A program made the position numbers and the translations under genes. Positions 8,766 to 17,579 of a DNA stretch of 64,000 nt are shown piece by piece (the stretch's first letter is position 1; each line of letters begins with the position of its first letter). The notes under the pieces are model-generated. The model saw nothing but the letters and a program-made list of their open reading frames with translations. It had not been told where the DNA came from and did no database searches. The stretch lies in contig LADR01000024.1 of the NCBI GenBank assembly GCA_000961655.1, positions 233,682 to 297,681 on the forward strand, in the 5' to 3' direction. Origin of the DNA: Desulfatitalea sp. BRH_c12. GTDB taxonomy: Bacteria > Desulfobacterota > Desulfobacteria > Desulfobacterales > Desulfosarcinaceae.

Positions 8766-10220
8766 ATGGGTATACGGACACTTGAAGAGTACAAACAAAG
8801 TCTGCGCGACGGCAGAAAAGTGTACATCAGCGGCGAGCGCGTGGAAGATGTCACCCAGCATCGGGTGTTGGGTCTTACCGTGGACACCATTGGCGCGGCG
8901 TATGAACTGGCTCAGAATGGCGATCAGGCAACCAAGGATCTGTTGATCGCGTCTCACCCGGAAACGGGCGAACCGATCAACCGCTTCTATGTTACCCCCA
9001 AAACCCCTGAGGATCTGCGCAACCGCACGCGGGCGATCCAGACCCTGATGCGCGCCACGGGCGGTCTGCCTTTTGGTAAGGATATTGGCACAGATTGCCT
9101 CAATGCGGCCATGGCCGTGGCCAATCAGATGGGCAACAAGCAATACGAAAACAATGCCAAGAACTTTCTGGAGCATCTGCGCAAGAATGACCTGCACACC
9201 TGCGGCGCGATTACCTGCGTAAAGGGCGACCGCGCAAAGGAGCCCGCTAAGCAAAAGCACCCTGATTACTACCTGCACGTGGTGGATAAAAATAAGGAAG
9301 GTATTTTTGTCAAAGGCGCCAAGATTCACATCACCAGCGCGCCGGCGGCCAACGAAATTCTCGTGGTGCCCACACGCCAGATGCGCGAAAATGAAGCCGA
9401 CTATGCCGTCAGCTTCGCCATTCCGGCCAACACCAAGGGCATCACCTTTATTTGCCGCAACGGCCGCGGACCGTGGTCGGATAAGGAGTTCCATGCCGAC
9501 CGGCCGGTGCGCGAGTTGACCGAGGCGATGATCGTCTTCGACAATGTCTTCGTGCCCTGGGACCGAGTCTTTATGTGCGGCGAATGGCAATTTTCAATGC
9601 AGTTGGCCTATACTTTCGCGACTTTCCATCGTTTCACGGCCATCAGCTACAAGGTTCCCAACGTGGAAGTGATGGCCGGATGCGCCGTGGCCATGGCCAA
9701 GTACAATGGCTTGTTCAAGGTCGGTCATATACGCGAGAAGCTGGCCGACATTGCGGCGTACGTAGAAACATTGCGGGCCCTGGCCAACGCGGCTGCCCAC
9801 GAGCCCGTCATGTTCGGAGACATCGCCGTACCCAATCCGCTGATCGCCAATATGGCCAAGCTCCATTTTGCGAGCAAATACCACGAGTTCGTCAAGCTGA
9901 TCCAGGATATCGGCGGCGGCATTCTGGCCACCTCTCCGGACAAGCGCGACTGGGACAATCCCGAGATCCACGATTACCTGGAGCACTACCTGGGCGGCGC
10001 ATCCGAATACAGCACCCTGGAGCGAATGAAGATGATCCATGAAACCATGCGCCATGTCGCTTCGCATGAATCGGCCTTCCACGAAGTGACCACCGTGCAT
10101 GCCGAAGGTTCCATGGCGGCCCAGAAGATGATGATTCTGCATGAAGCGCCACTAAAAAAGTATGAAGATCGCGCCAAAGTGGCAGCAGGTATTTTGCCCT
10201 TGGGTACGATTATCAACTGA
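8766..10220 (+). CDS. HpaB-fold flavoprotein, 4-hydroxybutyryl-CoA dehydratase paralog lacking Fe-S ligands
   Basis: A 484-residue member of the 4-hydroxyphenylacetate 3-hydroxylase / 4-hydroxybutyryl-CoA dehydratase family, collinear with the second paralog at 15220. Characterised dehydratases bind a [4Fe-4S] cluster through two Cys in a C-x3-C motif, one His and one more Cys. In this protein the first motif region reads MRATGGLPFGKD (residues 95-106) with no Cys, and the second reads FHRFTAISYK: His288 is kept but the Cys is gone. It should still bind FAD but not the cluster, so radical dehydration of 4-hydroxybutyryl-CoA is unlikely. The reaction is unknown; a flavin-dependent acyl-CoA or aromatic chemistry is possible. 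Ribosome site AGGGAGGAATC. A perfect hairpin follows at 10238-10263. Confidence 0.85.
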   Translation: MGIRTLEEYKQSLRDGRKVYISGERVEDVTQHRVLGLTVDTIGAAYELAQNGDQATKDLLIASHPETGEPINRFYVTPKTPEDLRNRTRAIQTLMRATGGLPFGKDIGTDCLNAAMAVANQMGNKQYENNAKNFLEHLRKNDLHTCGAITCVKGDRAKEPAKQKHPDYYLHVVDKNKEGIFVKGAKIHITSAPAANEILVVPTRQMRENEADYAVSFAIPANTKGITFICRNGRGPWSDKEFHADRPVRELTEAMIVFDNVFVPWDRVFMCGEWQFSMQLAYTFATFHRFTAISYKVPNVEVMAGCAVAMAKYNGLFKVGHIREKLADIAAYVETLRALANAAAHEPVMFGDIAVPNPLIANMAKLHFASKYHEFVKLIQDIGGGILATSPDKRDWDNPEIHDYLEHYLGGASEYSTLERMKMIHETMRHVASHESAFHEVTTVHAEGSMAAQKMMILHEAPLKKYEDRAKVAAGILPLGTIIN

Positions 10221-10237
10221 GCGACCATTCCGGCCCT

Positions 10238-10263
10238 GCCTCTCTCCCGTATGGGAGAGAGGC
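10238..10263. terminator. Perfect 11-bp hairpin after the HpaB-fold gene
   Basis: GCCTCTCTCCC, loop GTAT, then the exact complement. It starts 17 bp after the stop codon. No T-run follows, so it may stabilise the transcript end or be a Rho-dependent stop rather than a classical intrinsic terminator. Confidence 0.5.
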
Positions 10264-10303
10264 TCCCGTACAGTTTTCCGCGTTCAAGACCTGGGCAACG
10301 ATT

Positions 10304-10415
10304 TACCTGGAGGGCGAACCTTATGTTCGCCCGGAGTGTACCGTGTAGATGCGTCGCGCGCGAAAATGCAGTCTGTCGAACGCGGGCGAACACAAGGTTC
10401 GCCCCGACAAGGTGG
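10304..10415. repeat. Paired GGGCGAAC hairpin repeat (family C, copy 2)
   Basis: Two inverted REP-like units, GGGCGAACCTTATGTTCGCCC on the left and GGGCGAACACAAGGTTCGCCC on the right, about 55 bp apart. Each is itself an 8-bp stem. It lies between convergent genes. Confidence 0.65.
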
Positions 10416-10447
10416 CAGGGTAGGGTGCGGAACTGCGCTGGCCGGTG

Positions 10448-12598
10448 TCAGCTCTCCCCGACGATTTCGCTATTCTGGAAATCGGCCAGTATGTTTACTT
10501 TCAATAGCATGTAAGACGACGCGTTCAGTCCGATGATTGCCTGCAACGCGTGGGCCAGCGGTTCATCCTCGAGGTGGTCGTTGAGCGGGTGGCTGCCCAG
10601 GGTGTGGCTGAGATAATTGCCGTAGGCCACAACCGCTGTCAGCGGACCGAATTGAGGGGCATCGGCATGCCTGTGGTGAAACTGTGTGCACACTTGCACC
10701 GCTTCGGGCATGTGCCACTTCTCCATTAAAAGACGGCCGAGCGCCGCATGGTCCATGCCGAGCGCCTCGGTTTCGGCCTCGAGGGTGCTGAGCTTTTCGA
10801 TGACTTTCAACCGTTGGATTTCTTTGTACTTCTCATCATCGATCATGAGGATGACCAGTTTGCCGATGTCATGCATAATCCCGGCAACGAAGGCCTGTTC
10901 GGGGTCTTCGTGACCACACACTTCCGCGATGCGCCTTGCGGCCATGCCGGTTTCGATCGCGTGCTGCCAGAGAAATTGCCCGTAGGTTTTCATGGCATTG
11001 CGATTTTTAAAAAAATAGCCGCGCGTCGAAGAGGCCAATACAAGACTCTTGGTGGTTTTGGCCCCCAGTCGCGTCAGGGCCTGGCGCAGCGTTGCAACCT
11101 TCTGATAGCCGCCGTACAAAACTGAATTGCTCACTTTGATCATTTTGGCGATCATTGCTTGGTCCTGCGCAATGGTCTTTTCCACTTCCTCCATGGATGC
11201 ATTGGGGTCCGCCAGTATTTCCAGAGTCCGGGCGGCCAAGGCGGGAAAAGGTGGAAGATCATCGATGTGCGCGACCAGACGCGCCATGTTTTTCTTTAAA
11301 CCATCTGCCTGCGGTATTTTGCCGGGGCAAGGAGGGCAGCTGCTACCGGACGGTTCGCTGTATGCCTCGGTGGACGGCCTGGCCAGCGCCGACTTGTCGA
11401 TAGGTGCAAGGATCCATGAAAGCAGTTCAAGATAGTGATGGGGCGAAATCCCACTGTAGGCCCTCTCCGTATACACGTAACAGAACATGGACAGGTGCGG
11501 GCTGCTGAGAACCGGAAGGAGCGCACACTCTCCGTCGAGCGGTATTTTGACCAGCCTCTCGATTAGGGTGGACGGGAAAAGTTTTCCGAAAAACCCGATC
11601 CGAGACCGTTGCACGGCTTGAAACAGAGGGTCCTGGTCGATGCCGCCAAGATCGCCCTTAAAGGATTGCTGGCGGATGCTGCGCTGCGCGTCAAGGGTGA
11701 TGACTTTGCAGTGAACCAATCGCGTTCCCTTGGCCGTCAGGATCAGGATGCCGTCATAATAGTTCTTACAAAAAGCGATGATGGCTTCGAGTTTCTTCAG
11801 CACGTCGTCTGCTGAAATCAACATTCTGAGTGTCTGTTTGTACGCTGCAAAAAGGGGATCGATTGCCGGTGGCGTGTTTTTGGGCTGTTCAAGGCTGTCC
11901 GGTACTTCACAAAGGCACAGGGTGCCGGCGGCGAGCTGTTGCTCGATGAGCTGCATGGTCTGATAACTGCCCAACGGCGCCGTGGCAATCAGGTGGCCAA
12001 CCCGGATGGGCTGGGCGGTCAGATGGGTCAGTACGCGCTCCTCCAACGGCATGCCCTCCAGAGAGCCTGCAGGCAGTTTCTGGTGCACTGCGCGATCCAG
12101 TGTGACGATCGTTTTTTCAAAATCGCGAAACTCGTCCGCCTGCGACAACACCGTGATTGCCAGGGCGCCAGCGGCCAGTTTGATGCCGGCCGTATCCGCA
12201 TCCATAGTCGTATCGGTGAAGTGGAAGGTTCCGGTTTCGAGCAGGAACAGCTCCAGCAGAACCTCATGTATGCTCAATTCCAGGATATTCTTGATTTCTG
12301 CCAGCTGGAAAAAATTCAGTTCTGCAAGGATAGGGCGCACCGGCATACCTGTCTCCGAGCGAATTTGGCGGATTTGCCGCTCCTGGGCCATATCGATGTG
12401 TTTGCGGAAACGCAACACGCGCAGAATTTTTTCGTCTGCCTTGAGCGATTGCCCGTCGAGCAGGTAACCATCCTTGAAGGCGAGGGTCAGGATCCGCTGG
12501 TCGCATGCAATCGACAAGACGCCGTTTAAACTCAACTGGGAAAGGAACATGAGTGCATCGGCCGGGTGATACTTGCTGAGATCGCCCTGAAAAATCAT
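10448..12598 (-). CDS. DUF4388 + HDOD domain regulatory protein
   Basis: A 716-residue cytosolic protein. The N-terminus (FQGDLSKYHPADALMFLSQLSLNGVLSI) is a DUF4388 (PatA-like) domain, common in deltaproteobacterial gliding and polarity regulators. A long middle part (about residues 270-430) has no recognised domain. The C-terminal third is an HDOD domain (LPPFPALAARTLEILADPNASMEEVEKTIAQD, then IKVSNSVLYGG and the HDIGKLV segment), a degenerate HD fold used for signalling or protein contacts. The ATG at 12598 has AAAAAGGAT directly upstream; an ATG at 12640 is also possible. Role inferred only: regulation, perhaps of motility or c-di-GMP pathways. Confidence 0.85.
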   Translation of the reverse strand: MIFQGDLSKYHPADALMFLSQLSLNGVLSIACDQRILTLAFKDGYLLDGQSLKADEKILRVLRFRKHIDMAQERQIRQIRSETGMPVRPILAELNFFQLAEIKNILELSIHEVLLELFLLETGTFHFTDTTMDADTAGIKLAAGALAITVLSQADEFRDFEKTIVTLDRAVHQKLPAGSLEGMPLEERVLTHLTAQPIRVGHLIATAPLGSYQTMQLIEQQLAAGTLCLCEVPDSLEQPKNTPPAIDPLFAAYKQTLRMLISADDVLKKLEAIIAFCKNYYDGILILTAKGTRLVHCKVITLDAQRSIRQQSFKGDLGGIDQDPLFQAVQRSRIGFFGKLFPSTLIERLVKIPLDGECALLPVLSSPHLSMFCYVYTERAYSGISPHHYLELLSWILAPIDKSALARPSTEAYSEPSGSSCPPCPGKIPQADGLKKNMARLVAHIDDLPPFPALAARTLEILADPNASMEEVEKTIAQDQAMIAKMIKVSNSVLYGGYQKVATLRQALTRLGAKTTKSLVLASSTRGYFFKNRNAMKTYGQFLWQHAIETGMAARRIAEVCGHEDPEQAFVAGIMHDIGKLVILMIDDEKYKEIQRLKVIEKLSTLEAETEALGMDHAALGRLLMEKWHMPEAVQVCTQFHHRHADAPQFGPLTAVVAYGNYLSHTLGSHPLNDHLEDEPLAHALQAIIGLNASSYMLLKVNILADFQNSEIVGES

Positions 12599-13008
12599 AT
12601 CCTTTTTCCGCTCCATTGATTTTGCCGCGTTGGAGTGCACCTGATGCTATTTCCGGCGGTTGGTTCCGGCGACAAAATCATTTGGCGTACCCGCACACGC
12701 GCGGTTACTGAGATCAGCCATACTATTGGCTGGATTTTTAAAAAGTTGAGAATGAAAGTTCAATTCTGCTGAATCATTCATATGGAAATGCGATGCAAGA
12801 GCGTCATGCCGCCGGATAACGCCCGGGTATGCGGTGCGTATCGTGAAGCGTGAATGATCACCTTGACCTGTAAACCCCACAGTGCTATAAAACCGAACAT
12901 TCGCTCGGTAATTTGATGGCAGGGCAAAACACTGCTGATCGAGCTTCCATAGCCCATTTTCGGGCTGGCTGTTAGCCCCTTTCATACATTCATCAGAAGG
13001 AGGATTTA
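12599..13008. other. 410-bp gap without recognised feature
   Basis: Divergent intergenic space between the HDOD protein gene and the dehydrogenase gene. I see no coding potential, no dispersed repeat and no convincing promoter. It presumably carries both promoters and the leader with the AGAAGGAGG ribosome site used by the dehydrogenase gene. Confidence 0.5.
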
Positions 13009-13884
13009 ATGAAGATCGAGGATGTTAAAAAAATCGTCGTTGTCGGTGCCGGCAACATGGGACACCAAATCGCCACGCTGAGTGCCATCCAAGGCTACAA
13101 GGTCGTCTGCACGGATATCAAGGAAGAAGTGCTTAAAAAAGCCGAGGCTTTCGTGGACAAGTATCTTCCCGGACGCGTGGAAAAGGGCAAACTGACAGCC
13201 GACCAGGCCAAGCAGGCCCGCGCCAATATCTCTTTTTCCGCAAGCATGCAGGATGCCGTCCAGGATGCCGATTATGTCATCGAGGCGGTGCTGGAAATTT
13301 TGGACCTTAAACGCAAATTGTTTGCCGACTTGGACAAGTATGCACCCCCGCATGCGATATTGGCATCCAACAGCTCATTCATCGTCAGCTCGCGCATTGC
13401 CGATGCCACCAAGCGGCCCGACAAAGTATGCAATCTGCATTTTTTCAACCCGGCCCTGGTGATGAAACTGGTGGAAGTGGTGCAGGGACCCCATACGTCC
13501 GATGAAACCATTCAGGTTTCCATGGGGCTCTGCCAGAAACTGGAGAAGGTGCCCGTTCACCTTAAAAAGGAAGTAGACGGATTCCTGCTTAACCGGATCT
13601 TCAAGGCGATAGGGCGTGAAGCGCAGTGGATTCTGGAAATGGGTGTGGCTTCGGTCGAAGATATCGATAAAGCATGCGTCTATGGCGCCGGTCATCCCAT
13701 GGGGCCGTTCCGCCTCAACGACCTGACTGGCATCGATCTGAGCTACATTATGGGCATGGAGGCCTTCCGGGCCACTGGCGATCGTTCCCAACTGCCCACG
13801 CCCAGTTTGGTTGAAAAGTATGTAAAAGGTGAATACGGCGAAAAGACCGGCAAAGGCTGGTACGACTACACCAAGAAAAAATAG
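13009..13884 (+). CDS. hbd: 3-hydroxybutyryl-CoA dehydrogenase
   Basis: NAD(P)-dependent oxidation of 3-hydroxybutyryl-CoA to acetoacetyl-CoA, or the reverse. The 291-residue length is that of stand-alone bacterial enzymes. The Rossmann motif is VVGAGNMGHQIA. The catalytic His lies in NLHFFNPALVMKLVEVV, preceded by the Ser/Asn of ASNSSF. The C-terminal helical domain (NRIFKAIGREA.., HPMGPFRLNDLTGIDLSY) is complete. Strong AGAAGGAGG ribosome site. It lies between the two HpaB-fold genes and may act in the same C4-acyl-CoA pathway. A good terminator hairpin follows. Confidence 0.95.
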   Translation: MKIEDVKKIVVVGAGNMGHQIATLSAIQGYKVVCTDIKEEVLKKAEAFVDKYLPGRVEKGKLTADQAKQARANISFSASMQDAVQDADYVIEAVLEILDLKRKLFADLDKYAPPHAILASNSSFIVSSRIADATKRPDKVCNLHFFNPALVMKLVEVVQGPHTSDETIQVSMGLCQKLEKVPVHLKKEVDGFLLNRIFKAIGREAQWILEMGVASVEDIDKACVYGAGHPMGPFRLNDLTGIDLSYIMGMEAFRATGDRSQLPTPSLVEKYVKGEYGEKTGKGWYDYTKKK

Positions 13885-13916
13885 TTCCGCGCCAAATACC
13901 TTCCATAAGGACTGCG

Positions 13917-13966
13917 CCGCCCGATTCTCGGCAGTGAGCGAAGAATCGGGCGGTTTGCGTTCTTTC
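13917..13966 (+). terminator. Intrinsic terminator after hbd
   Basis: A 12-bp stem (CCGCCCGATTCT at 13917-13928 pairing with 13942-13953), a 13-base loop, then a T-rich tail TTTGCGTTCTTT. It begins 33 bp past the stop. Confidence 0.75.
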
Positions 13967-14158
13967 AGCGCAATGCCTACCTTCCCTCTCTCGAAATGAT
14001 GCTTAGCCTATCCAGAACCATTCAATGCAACTGTTTCCGTCAGCGCTTAGACCGAGGCCGCCCGCCGGAGCTTTGCCGCAATCGGATCATCCATGCCGAT
14101 CGATTGAGGCGATTTCGTGTTCGCGCTGAGAACCTACCTCAACCAAGGAGAAGCGATC

Positions 14159-15073
14159 ATGAATGAAAAAATTCGCTCCATTCTGTCTCATTACCGTGGC
14201 GAAAATCCGGGGGTACGGACCAATTTGGCCAGAATTTTGACGCACGGCACCCTCGCCGGCACCGGCCGGATGGTGATCTTGCCGGTGGATCAAGGATTTG
14301 AACACGGACCGGCGCGCAGCTTCGCCGAAAATGACGCCGGCTACGATCCGGACTATCACTTCCGGCTCGCCCTGGAGGCCGGCTGCAATGCTTACGCCGC
14401 CCCCCTGGGCGCTCTGGAAGCCGCGGTTTCGGACCATGTCGGAGAGATTCCGCTTATTCTCAAGCTTAACAACCATGACTCCCTGGCCCCGGATGGCGGC
14501 GATCCCGTGCCATCGGTCACCGCTTCGGTCAAGGACGCTCTGCGCCTGGGCTGCGTGGCTGTGGGGTTTACCATTTACCCCGGATCGGCCCACTTCAAGA
14601 CGATGTACCAGGAAATTCGCGCCATCGCCCAGGAGGCCAAAGAGAGCGGTCTGGCAGTGGTGATCTGGTCCTACCCACGTGGGTCGGGTCTGTCTAAAAA
14701 AGGGGAGACCGGCATCGATGTGTGCGCCTATGCCGCCCACCTGGCCGCCCAATTAGGTGCTCATATCATTAAGGTCAAATTGCCCAGCGATCATATTGAG
14801 CTGGATGCCGCCCGCAAAGTGTACCAAGCTCAGAACATTGCTGTCGGCACAATGGCCGAACGCGTACGCCATGTGGTCCAGAGTGCTTTCGAAGGCAAAC
14901 GCATGGTGATCTTCTCCGGCGGATCAAAAGCGAATGAAAAAGCCTTTTTCGAAGATATTCGAGCCATTCGCGAAGGCGGCGGATTCGGTTCGATCATCGG
15001 CAGAAATTCCTTTCAGCGCCCATTCAATGAAGCCGTCCAGTTCCTGAAAGAAGTAATGAAAATATATGCGTAG
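14159..15073 (+). CDS. Class I fructose-bisphosphate aldolase, archaeal/DhnA type
   Basis: Schiff-base aldolase of the DhnA (archaeal FbaA) family, 304 residues. The N-terminal phosphate-binding and active-site strand is MVILPVDQGFEHGPARSF. Further barrel strands include LILKLNNHDSL, VGFTIYPGS, VVIWSYPRGSG and the lysine-bearing HIIKVKLPSD. The C-terminal VIFSGGSKANEKAF and GGGFGSIIGRNSFQRP form the second phosphate-binding site. It cleaves or forms fructose 1,6-bisphosphate or a related aldol. ATG at 14159 with AAGGAG nine bases upstream; an upstream in-frame start at 14117 is less likely. Confidence 0.88.
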   Translation: MNEKIRSILSHYRGENPGVRTNLARILTHGTLAGTGRMVILPVDQGFEHGPARSFAENDAGYDPDYHFRLALEAGCNAYAAPLGALEAAVSDHVGEIPLILKLNNHDSLAPDGGDPVPSVTASVKDALRLGCVAVGFTIYPGSAHFKTMYQEIRAIAQEAKESGLAVVIWSYPRGSGLSKKGETGIDVCAYAAHLAAQLGAHIIKVKLPSDHIELDAARKVYQAQNIAVGTMAERVRHVVQSAFEGKRMVIFSGGSKANEKAFFEDIRAIREGGGFGSIIGRNSFQRPFNEAVQFLKEVMKIYA

Positions 15074-15127
15074 AAAAAGAAAGAAAAAAAGTGTTAAGTG
15101 TAAAGCGCCCACGCCCACGCCTTTCCC

Positions 15128-15155
15128 TTGACATCATTTGCGCATTTCCTATAGT
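15128..15155 (+). promoter_or_regulatory. Strong sigma-70-like promoter for 4-hydroxybutyryl-CoA dehydratase
   Basis: TTGACA at 15128-15133 and TATAGT at 15150-15155 with a 16-bp spacer, 65 bp upstream of the start codon. It gives this gene its own promoter, separate from the aldolase gene. Confidence 0.6.
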
Positions 15156-15219
15156 TTCAGAATCCCAACCGCTTAATCCCCGGCAACGCCGCGTTGCAAC
15201 AGAAAGGAACGGATAGGCC

Positions 15220-16665
15220 ATGATGACAGCCGAGCAATACGAGCAGAGTCTCAGGCTCTTGAATTTTGAAGTTTACATGTTTGGAAAACGGGTTGAAAAC
15301 GTGGTCGACGATCCGATCATCCGACCTTCCATGAATGCCGTGGCCAAAACCTATGAAATGGCGCAGCGACCTGAATATGAAGATATCATGACGGCGACCT
15401 CGCACATTACCGGCAAACGCATTAACCGCTTCACTCACATCCATCAGAACGTGGGTGACTTGGTTAAAAAGAGCAAGATGGGCCGTTTGATGGGACGTGC
15501 GACCGGCTGCTGCTTTCAACGTTGCGTCGGCATGGATGCGCTCAATGCCTTGTCCATCGTTACCTTCGATATCGACAAGAAGCACGGGACCCAATACAAT
15601 CAACGTTTTATCAAATATCTGACCTTCGTTCAGGAGAACGACCTGACCTGCGACGGCGCCATGACCGATCCCAAAGGCAACCGCGCGCTGGCGCCGCACC
15701 AGCAGGCCGACCCGGACCTGTTCCTGCACGTGGTCGAAGAGCGTGCTGACGGTGTCGTCGTGCGCGGCGCCAAGGCCCATCAGACCGGCGCGGTCAACTC
15801 CCACGAAATTATCGTAATGCCCACTATCGCCATGCGCGCGGAAGACAAGGATTATGCCATATCTTTCGCCTTGCCCAGCGACGCCAAAGGCATCCTTTAT
15901 ATCATGGGCCGCCAGTCGTGCGATACGCGCAAATTGGAATCGGGCAACCTGGACCGCGGCAACGCCCTTTTCGGCGGTCATGAGGCCTTGGTCGTTTTCG
16001 ACGATGTCTTCGTACCTTGGGAACGCATATTCATGTTCAAAGAGTATGAATTCGCCGGCAGCCTTGTCGAAAATTTCGCCTCTTATCATCGTCAAAGCTA
16101 TGCTTGCAAAGTGGGTGTTGGCGACGTGCTGATCGGCGCAGCCCAGACCGCCGCCGAATACAATGGCGCCGAACGCGCTTCACATGTCAAAGACAAGATC
16201 ATCGAGATGAACCATCTCAACGAAACCCTTTACTGCGGGTGCATCTCCTGCGCCAGTGAAGGCCACAAGGAGCCCAGCGGCACCTATGTGGTCGACAAGC
16301 TGCTGGCCAACGTGCACAAACAGAATGTGACCCGCTTTCCCTACGAAATTGCCCGACTGGCACAGGACATCGCCGGCGGGTTGATGGTCACCATGCCGGC
16401 CGAAGATGATTTTACATCTCCAGCGACCGGTAAATGGTTGAACAAATATTATGCAGGCAATTGTGATGTGCCTACGATGAATCGCATGCGTATTCTGCGG
16501 TTGATTGAAAACCTCACTCTGGGCACGGCCGCCGTCGGATACTTGACCGAGTCCATGCACGGCGCGGGTTCACCCCAGGCCCAGCGCATCATGATCTCAC
16601 GTCTGGCCAACATGGGCGAGAAAAAGAGGGCCGCCCAAAAACTGTCCGGCATCGAGGATGCGTGA
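15220..16665 (+). CDS. abfD: 4-hydroxybutyryl-CoA dehydratase / vinylacetyl-CoA delta-isomerase
   Basis: FAD and [4Fe-4S] enzyme that dehydrates 4-hydroxybutyryl-CoA to crotonyl-CoA by a ketyl-radical mechanism. The 481-residue protein keeps all cluster ligands by position: Cys98 and Cys102 in ATGCCFQRCVG, His290 and Cys296 in YHRQSYAC. In the Clostridium aminobutyricum enzyme these are Cys99, Cys103, His292 and Cys299; the spacing between His and the last Cys is one shorter here. FAD-binding segments match the HpaB fold (AKAHQTGAVNSHEIIVMPT). Ribosome site AAAGGAACGGA. The stop overlaps the next small gene. It indicates use of 4-hydroxybutyrate or a related C4 acid. Confidence 0.9.
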   Translation: MMTAEQYEQSLRLLNFEVYMFGKRVENVVDDPIIRPSMNAVAKTYEMAQRPEYEDIMTATSHITGKRINRFTHIHQNVGDLVKKSKMGRLMGRATGCCFQRCVGMDALNALSIVTFDIDKKHGTQYNQRFIKYLTFVQENDLTCDGAMTDPKGNRALAPHQQADPDLFLHVVEERADGVVVRGAKAHQTGAVNSHEIIVMPTIAMRAEDKDYAISFALPSDAKGILYIMGRQSCDTRKLESGNLDRGNALFGGHEALVVFDDVFVPWERIFMFKEYEFAGSLVENFASYHRQSYACKVGVGDVLIGAAQTAAEYNGAERASHVKDKIIEMNHLNETLYCGCISCASEGHKEPSGTYVVDKLLANVHKQNVTRFPYEIARLAQDIAGGLMVTMPAEDDFTSPATGKWLNKYYAGNCDVPTMNRMRILRLIENLTLGTAAVGYLTESMHGAGSPQAQRIMISRLANMGEKKRAAQKLSGIEDA

Positions 16666-16978
16666 TGCCGGACCGCTGAGGATCGGGCTCAAATACTGCG
16701 GCGGCTGCAAGCCCGATTACGATCGACTGGCCGTGGTGCAGACGATCGAAGAGCGCCTGCGCGGCGCGGCGGTGTTCGTGCGGTCGGATAGTAGGGACTT
16801 GGACCTGATTCTGGTGGTCCATGGATGCCCGACCGTCTGCGCCGACCTGAGCGCTTTTGGGGGTTCGACGATATGGTCGGTCGCGGGACCCGGCGATGCG
16901 GAAAGGTTTATCGCGCATGTCCTGGACCGAATGCAAGGACATACGCAGGGACGAACCTGTGACCTCCAAGAGTCTTGA
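16658..16978 (+). CDS. Small conserved-looking protein with CGGC motif
   Basis: A 106-residue protein, translationally coupled to the dehydratase gene (ATG overlaps its last codons). After a short leader comes YCGGCKPDYDR, a C-x2-C pair on a likely strand, followed by an alpha/beta pattern with a second C-x3-C (HGCPTVC) in the middle. Four cysteines in two pairs suggest a metal or Fe-S site or a redox disulfide. No family name is known to me. Because of the coupling, a role in maturation or electron supply of the Fe-S dehydratase is a plausible but untested inference. Confidence 0.65.
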   Translation: MRDAGPLRIGLKYCGGCKPDYDRLAVVQTIEERLRGAAVFVRSDSRDLDLILVVHGCPTVCADLSAFGGSTIWSVAGPGDAERFIAHVLDRMQGHTQGRTCDLQES

Positions 16979-17015
16979 TGCCTTGCGACAAACGCCTTAA
17001 GTGATTGGAATCGAT

Positions 17016-17429
17016 ATGACATTGTCTCGGGAGCAGATCCATAGTGCTTTCACGGCCTGGAACCGTGCCTGGGAACGGTTCGAACTGGAGGGCGTCTTGG
17101 CCCTGATGCATGACGACGTGCTGTTTGAAAACTGGACCGGCGGCAAAGCGGTCGGCAAGCACGCCTTGCGCAAGGCATGGCAGCCTTGGTTCGCGCAGCG
17201 TGCATTCCGGTTTGTCGAGGAAGAACTGTTCATCGATGAAAAAGAACAGAAGGTTCTTTTCCGCTGGACGCTGGAATGGCCGTGCCCTGAAAAAGAATTT
17301 CAGGGAAAAATCGAAAAGCGCAAAGGCGTCGATGTCATTCATCTGAAAGATGGCAAGATTATCAATAAACTGACCTATTCGAAAACCACCATCGACATTG
17401 ACGGCCGAAGGCACCCGCTGCATTTATAA
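17016..17429 (+). CDS. SnoaL/NTF2-like protein
   Basis: A 137-residue cone-fold protein of the NTF2/SnoaL superfamily: FTAWNRAWERFELEGVLALMHDDVLFENWTG is the typical helix-then-strand opening, with GKHALRKAWQPWF as the third helix and VLFRWTLEW, IEKRKGVDVIHLKDGKI as sheet strands. Such proteins are small enzymes or ligand binders; no function can be assigned. It follows the CGGC protein by 37 bp on the same strand. ATG at 17016 is preferred over GTG at 17001. Confidence 0.72.
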   Translation: MTLSREQIHSAFTAWNRAWERFELEGVLALMHDDVLFENWTGGKAVGKHALRKAWQPWFAQRAFRFVEEELFIDEKEQKVLFRWTLEWPCPEKEFQGKIEKRKGVDVIHLKDGKIINKLTYSKTTIDIDGRRHPLHL

Positions 17430-17579
17430 CGCATCGGTGTCACCCGTGGTCCACGGCGGGGGGTGTCGTCATTCTGCCTGCCGGGGATGCCGCGGCGATC
17501 AAGAATGCAACCATTAACAATGACGTATGGATCCCATGGCTATGGGGCGTAGAGGTTCTGAATTGATGCGGAGGAACGG

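Noticed and set aside
8766..16665. A dicarboxylate/4-hydroxybutyrate carbon fixation cycle
   Set aside because: Only a dehydratase and a 3-hydroxybutyryl-CoA dehydrogenase are present; succinyl-CoA reductase and other key genes are not seen here. Use of C4 acids is the simpler reading.
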